Positions 62,797 through 64,000 of a DNA stretch of 64,000 nt are shown one piece after another (within the stretch, counting starts at the first letter, position 1; each line of letters begins with the position of its first letter). A program made the translations under genes and the position numbers. Origin of the DNA: Citrobacter sp. 18056 (GTDB taxonomy: Bacteria; Pseudomonadota; Gammaproteobacteria; Enterobacterales; Enterobacteriaceae); assembly GCA_902706235.1 (NCBI GenBank), contig CACSJR010000007.1, positions 240,869-304,868 on the forward strand, written 5' to 3'. The notes beneath the pieces were generated by a model. It made no database searches, was not told the origin of the DNA, and worked only from the letters and a program-made list of their open reading frames with translations.

Positions 62797-63184
62797 TCTG
62801 TTTCTTCCCTAAAACTTGAGTCTTAATTAACTCTCCTATTGATTTAATATCACTGGATTGTTTATCTTTTGATTTCTCTTTCCGTTCCTGTTCTTTTTCA
62901 GCAGTAGTTTTAGTACTGTCACCGAGTACATCCAGAAAATCGAAATCAGCTATTTTTATACTTTTTCTTGCTTCTGGTGTTAAGTTCCCATTACTGATAG
63001 TAGTGTAATAACACTGGTACGCATGTTTCATCATTTCAATATGAGTACCGGACGGTTCAATAAAAGTATCGTAGATCATTAGCATATTGAGTACTTCAGG
63101 ATCTAAGCTAAAGTACTCTTCTGGTGATAAGCCTCTTTTGTTAACCATCTTACAAAAGTACTTTAATTCGATATCACCCCTTAC
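62783..63184 (-). CDS. Tail assembly chaperone GT extension (T domain), made by -1 frameshift
   Basis: This frame continues the upstream chaperone when the ribosome slips -1 at 63184. After the shared lysines it reads VRGDIELKYFCK and then MVNKRGLSPEEYFSLDPE onward, for 133 added residues, ending in a basic Lys/Glu-rich tail. No independent start is required, although an ATG at 63148 exists. In lambda-like phages the G and GT products chaperone the tape measure in a fixed ratio. Confidence 0.78.
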   Translation of the reverse strand, partial: VRGDIELKYFCKMVNKRGLSPEEYFSLDPEVLNMLMIYDTFIEPSGTHIEMMKHAYQCYYTTISNGNLTPEARKSIKIADFDFLDVLGDSTKTTAEKEQERKEKSKDKQSSDIKSIGELIKTQVLGKKQNGKE

Positions 63185-63492
63185 TTTTTTTCTACTTCAT
63201 CCGTAGGATTTGAATCATTTACGAGTTTGATAATTGCTGCATAGATTTCATTTTGAATGACAAAATCAATACTGTTTACATTAATGCGTCCATCAATATC
63301 TTCATCTGAAAAGATAGGATCACCATTTTCATCTTTCGCACATAGGATTAGTGTTTGTGCAACATCAGTACATTTTGCAAAGTCTCTGCCATTTGGACGA
63401 TGAATATAGATAGTTTCACCTTCCACTTCGTAGGGCTGTAGTACTGGCTGTAGTTTCTTCATAAGCTGGTTTAAGTTCATTTGTTTCTCCAA
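63181..63492 (-). CDS. Tail assembly chaperone G
   Basis: 103-residue protein (MNLNQLMKKLQPVLQPYEVEGETIYIHRPNGRDFAKC-type start; the ATG at 63492 follows TTGGAGAAACA, with a second Met four residues on). Small acidic helical protein located between tail-tube and tape-measure genes, the invariant place of G-type chaperones, and ending at the slippery site. It coats the tape measure during tail assembly. Confidence 0.75.
   Translation of the reverse strand: MEKQMNLNQLMKKLQPVLQPYEVEGETIYIHRPNGRDFAKCTDVAQTLILCAKDENGDPIFSDEDIDGRINVNSIDFVIQNEIYAAIIKLVNDSNPTDEVEKK
63183..63192 (-). promoter_or_regulatory. Programmed -1 frameshift site A-AAA-AAG
   Basis: On the minus strand GTA-GAA-AAA-AAG-TAA: a seven-A run giving the strong E. 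coli slippery heptamer A AAA AAG one codon before the stop of the G gene. Shifting back one base opens the frame straight into the next gene without a stop. Position between tail tube and tape measure is where tail phages place this signal. Confidence 0.8.
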
Positions 63493-63493
63493 T

Positions 63494-63523
63494 AAAAAAG
63501 GGAAAGTACAATACCTTCCCTTT
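63494..63523 (-). terminator. Terminator between tail tube and chaperone genes
   Basis: On the minus strand AAAGGGAA-N10-TTTCCCTTTTTTATT forms a stem with T tract, 10 bases after the tail-tube stop. Such attenuators keep tail-tube expression above that of later tail genes. Confidence 0.75.
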
Positions 63524-63532
63524 ATTTATTTT

Positions 63533-63837
63533 TTATTCACCAGTACCAGCAGTGATTAGACCTGAATCGATAGCAGCCCCATCTACAGCAAGTGTAAATG
63601 TCTTAGTTACTACTTCATCTTTGTCACCACCGATAGTAGTACTTGAGACAAAGCACGTATAAACCACATAGAAACCGTTCTCTTTAGTAGCATCTTCAAA
63701 ATAACTTAGTTTGATTTGGCAACGTTTTTGATCATCTGCCAGTTGTTCTAATTTTTGGTGTACTGTGTTATCTGCAAGATAGTTAACTGCAAGTGAAATA
63801 TCAGGGATAGATTTAGTACCCAATAGTTTACGTGTAG
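63533..63837 (-). pseudogene. Major tail tube protein, 3' fragment cut by IS
   Basis: C-terminal about 100 residues remain: NYLADNTVHQKLEQLADDQKR ... TKTFTLAVDGAAIDSGLI, ending in TGE. The FTLAVDGA strand is typical of siphovirus tail-tube proteins. The frame runs into the IS end at 63838, where the apparent TTG start is formed by IS bases. The N-terminal half should lie beyond the IS. Tail assembly is therefore probably impossible. Confidence 0.75.
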
Positions 63838-64000
63838 TGGTCAACAAAAACTGGCCACCACTTTAGAGTTTTCCCAGTATCGATTTTCCGATTCGTTGGG
63901 GGGTAACCCGCCGTTATATTCATGCGGCCTGAGCGCGCTGTAATACCCAACGATATAATCTGTTATTTCATGGGCAGCATCGCTGAAGCTTACGTAACCA
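63838..64000 (-). mobile_element. IS3-family insertion sequence, end with orfB 3' part
   Basis: Starts with the terminal TGGTCAACAAAAACTGGCCA (TG...CA ends as in IS3). On the minus strand a transposase frame ends at 63841: YYSALRPHEYNGGLPP followed by NESENRYWENSKVVASFC and stop, the characteristic C-terminus of IS3-family DDE transposase OrfB. The rest is outside the window, so the exact IS, its length and the target duplication cannot be given. Bases are GC-richer than the phage DNA around it. Confidence 0.88.

Overview
This window is chromosomal DNA of a gammaproteobacterium of the family Enterobacteriaceae. Gene order follows the E. coli 17-18 min region (ybiO, rlmF, dinG, rhlE, ybhGFSR, clsB, moa, yvcK, uvrB, bio, ybhB, ybhC, pgl, ybhA). 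It differs in carrying hut genes, an alpha-glucoside PTS locus and a pmrCAB-type locus. A relative of Enterobacter, Lelliottia, Leclercia or Klebsiella is likely; the genus cannot be fixed from this sequence alone.

Bases 1-8000: a 5'-truncated mechanosensitive channel gene (ybiO), the rRNA methyltransferase rlmF, a flavin-reductase-like gene, two small secreted DUF1471 proteins, and ybiB-dinG behind a LexA-type site. Bases 8000-11900: an accessory locus of a GntR regulator, a PTS EIIBC and a GH4 6-phospho-alpha-glucosidase. Bases 11960-22770: rhlE, divergent from cecR-ybhGFSR (regulator plus ABC exporter) over a 20-bp perfect palindrome, then ybhQ and the ybhP-clsB-ybhN envelope-lipid cluster.

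Bases 22800-27560: ybhL, the moaABCDE operon with a molybdenum-cofactor riboswitch leader, and yvcK. Bases 27600-31280: eptA-pmrA-pmrB (lipid A modification, polymyxin resistance) with PmrA boxes. A 30-codon membrane-peptide gene resembling Salmonella/E. coli pmrR lies antisense and directly abutting the pmrB stop, with its own PmrA box. Bases 31280-39750: uvrB with a LexA box, an orphan ABC ATPase, and the biotin genes bioBFCD/bioA around a BirA operator. Bases 39790-46740: ybhB, a REP pair, and two histidine-utilisation operons (hutUH, hutIGC), each with a HutC-type operator. Bases 46900-49400: ybhC and pgl.

From about 49610 to the window end lies a low-GC siphovirus-like prophage integrated inside ybhA. 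The host gene is cut after about 71 codons, and the element carries a complete divergent ybhA homologue directly behind the junction. Most prophage genes run on the minus strand: tail tube, tail chaperones G/GT with a -1 slippery site, tape measure, distal tail, J-like tip, accessory tip proteins, a small coiled-coil protein, holin-like protein and DNA methyltransferase. Three genes run against them: a T4-type endolysin and two membrane proteins. The minus-strand phage genes are strikingly rich in the palindrome GTAC (about 13-17 per kb by hand count, against about 1 per kb in a host sample). The ybhA copy and the two plus-strand membrane-protein genes lack this enrichment. An IS3-family element has cut the tail-tube gene at the right edge, so the prophage is probably defective. 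No integrase, repressor or head gene is visible; these would lie beyond the right edge.
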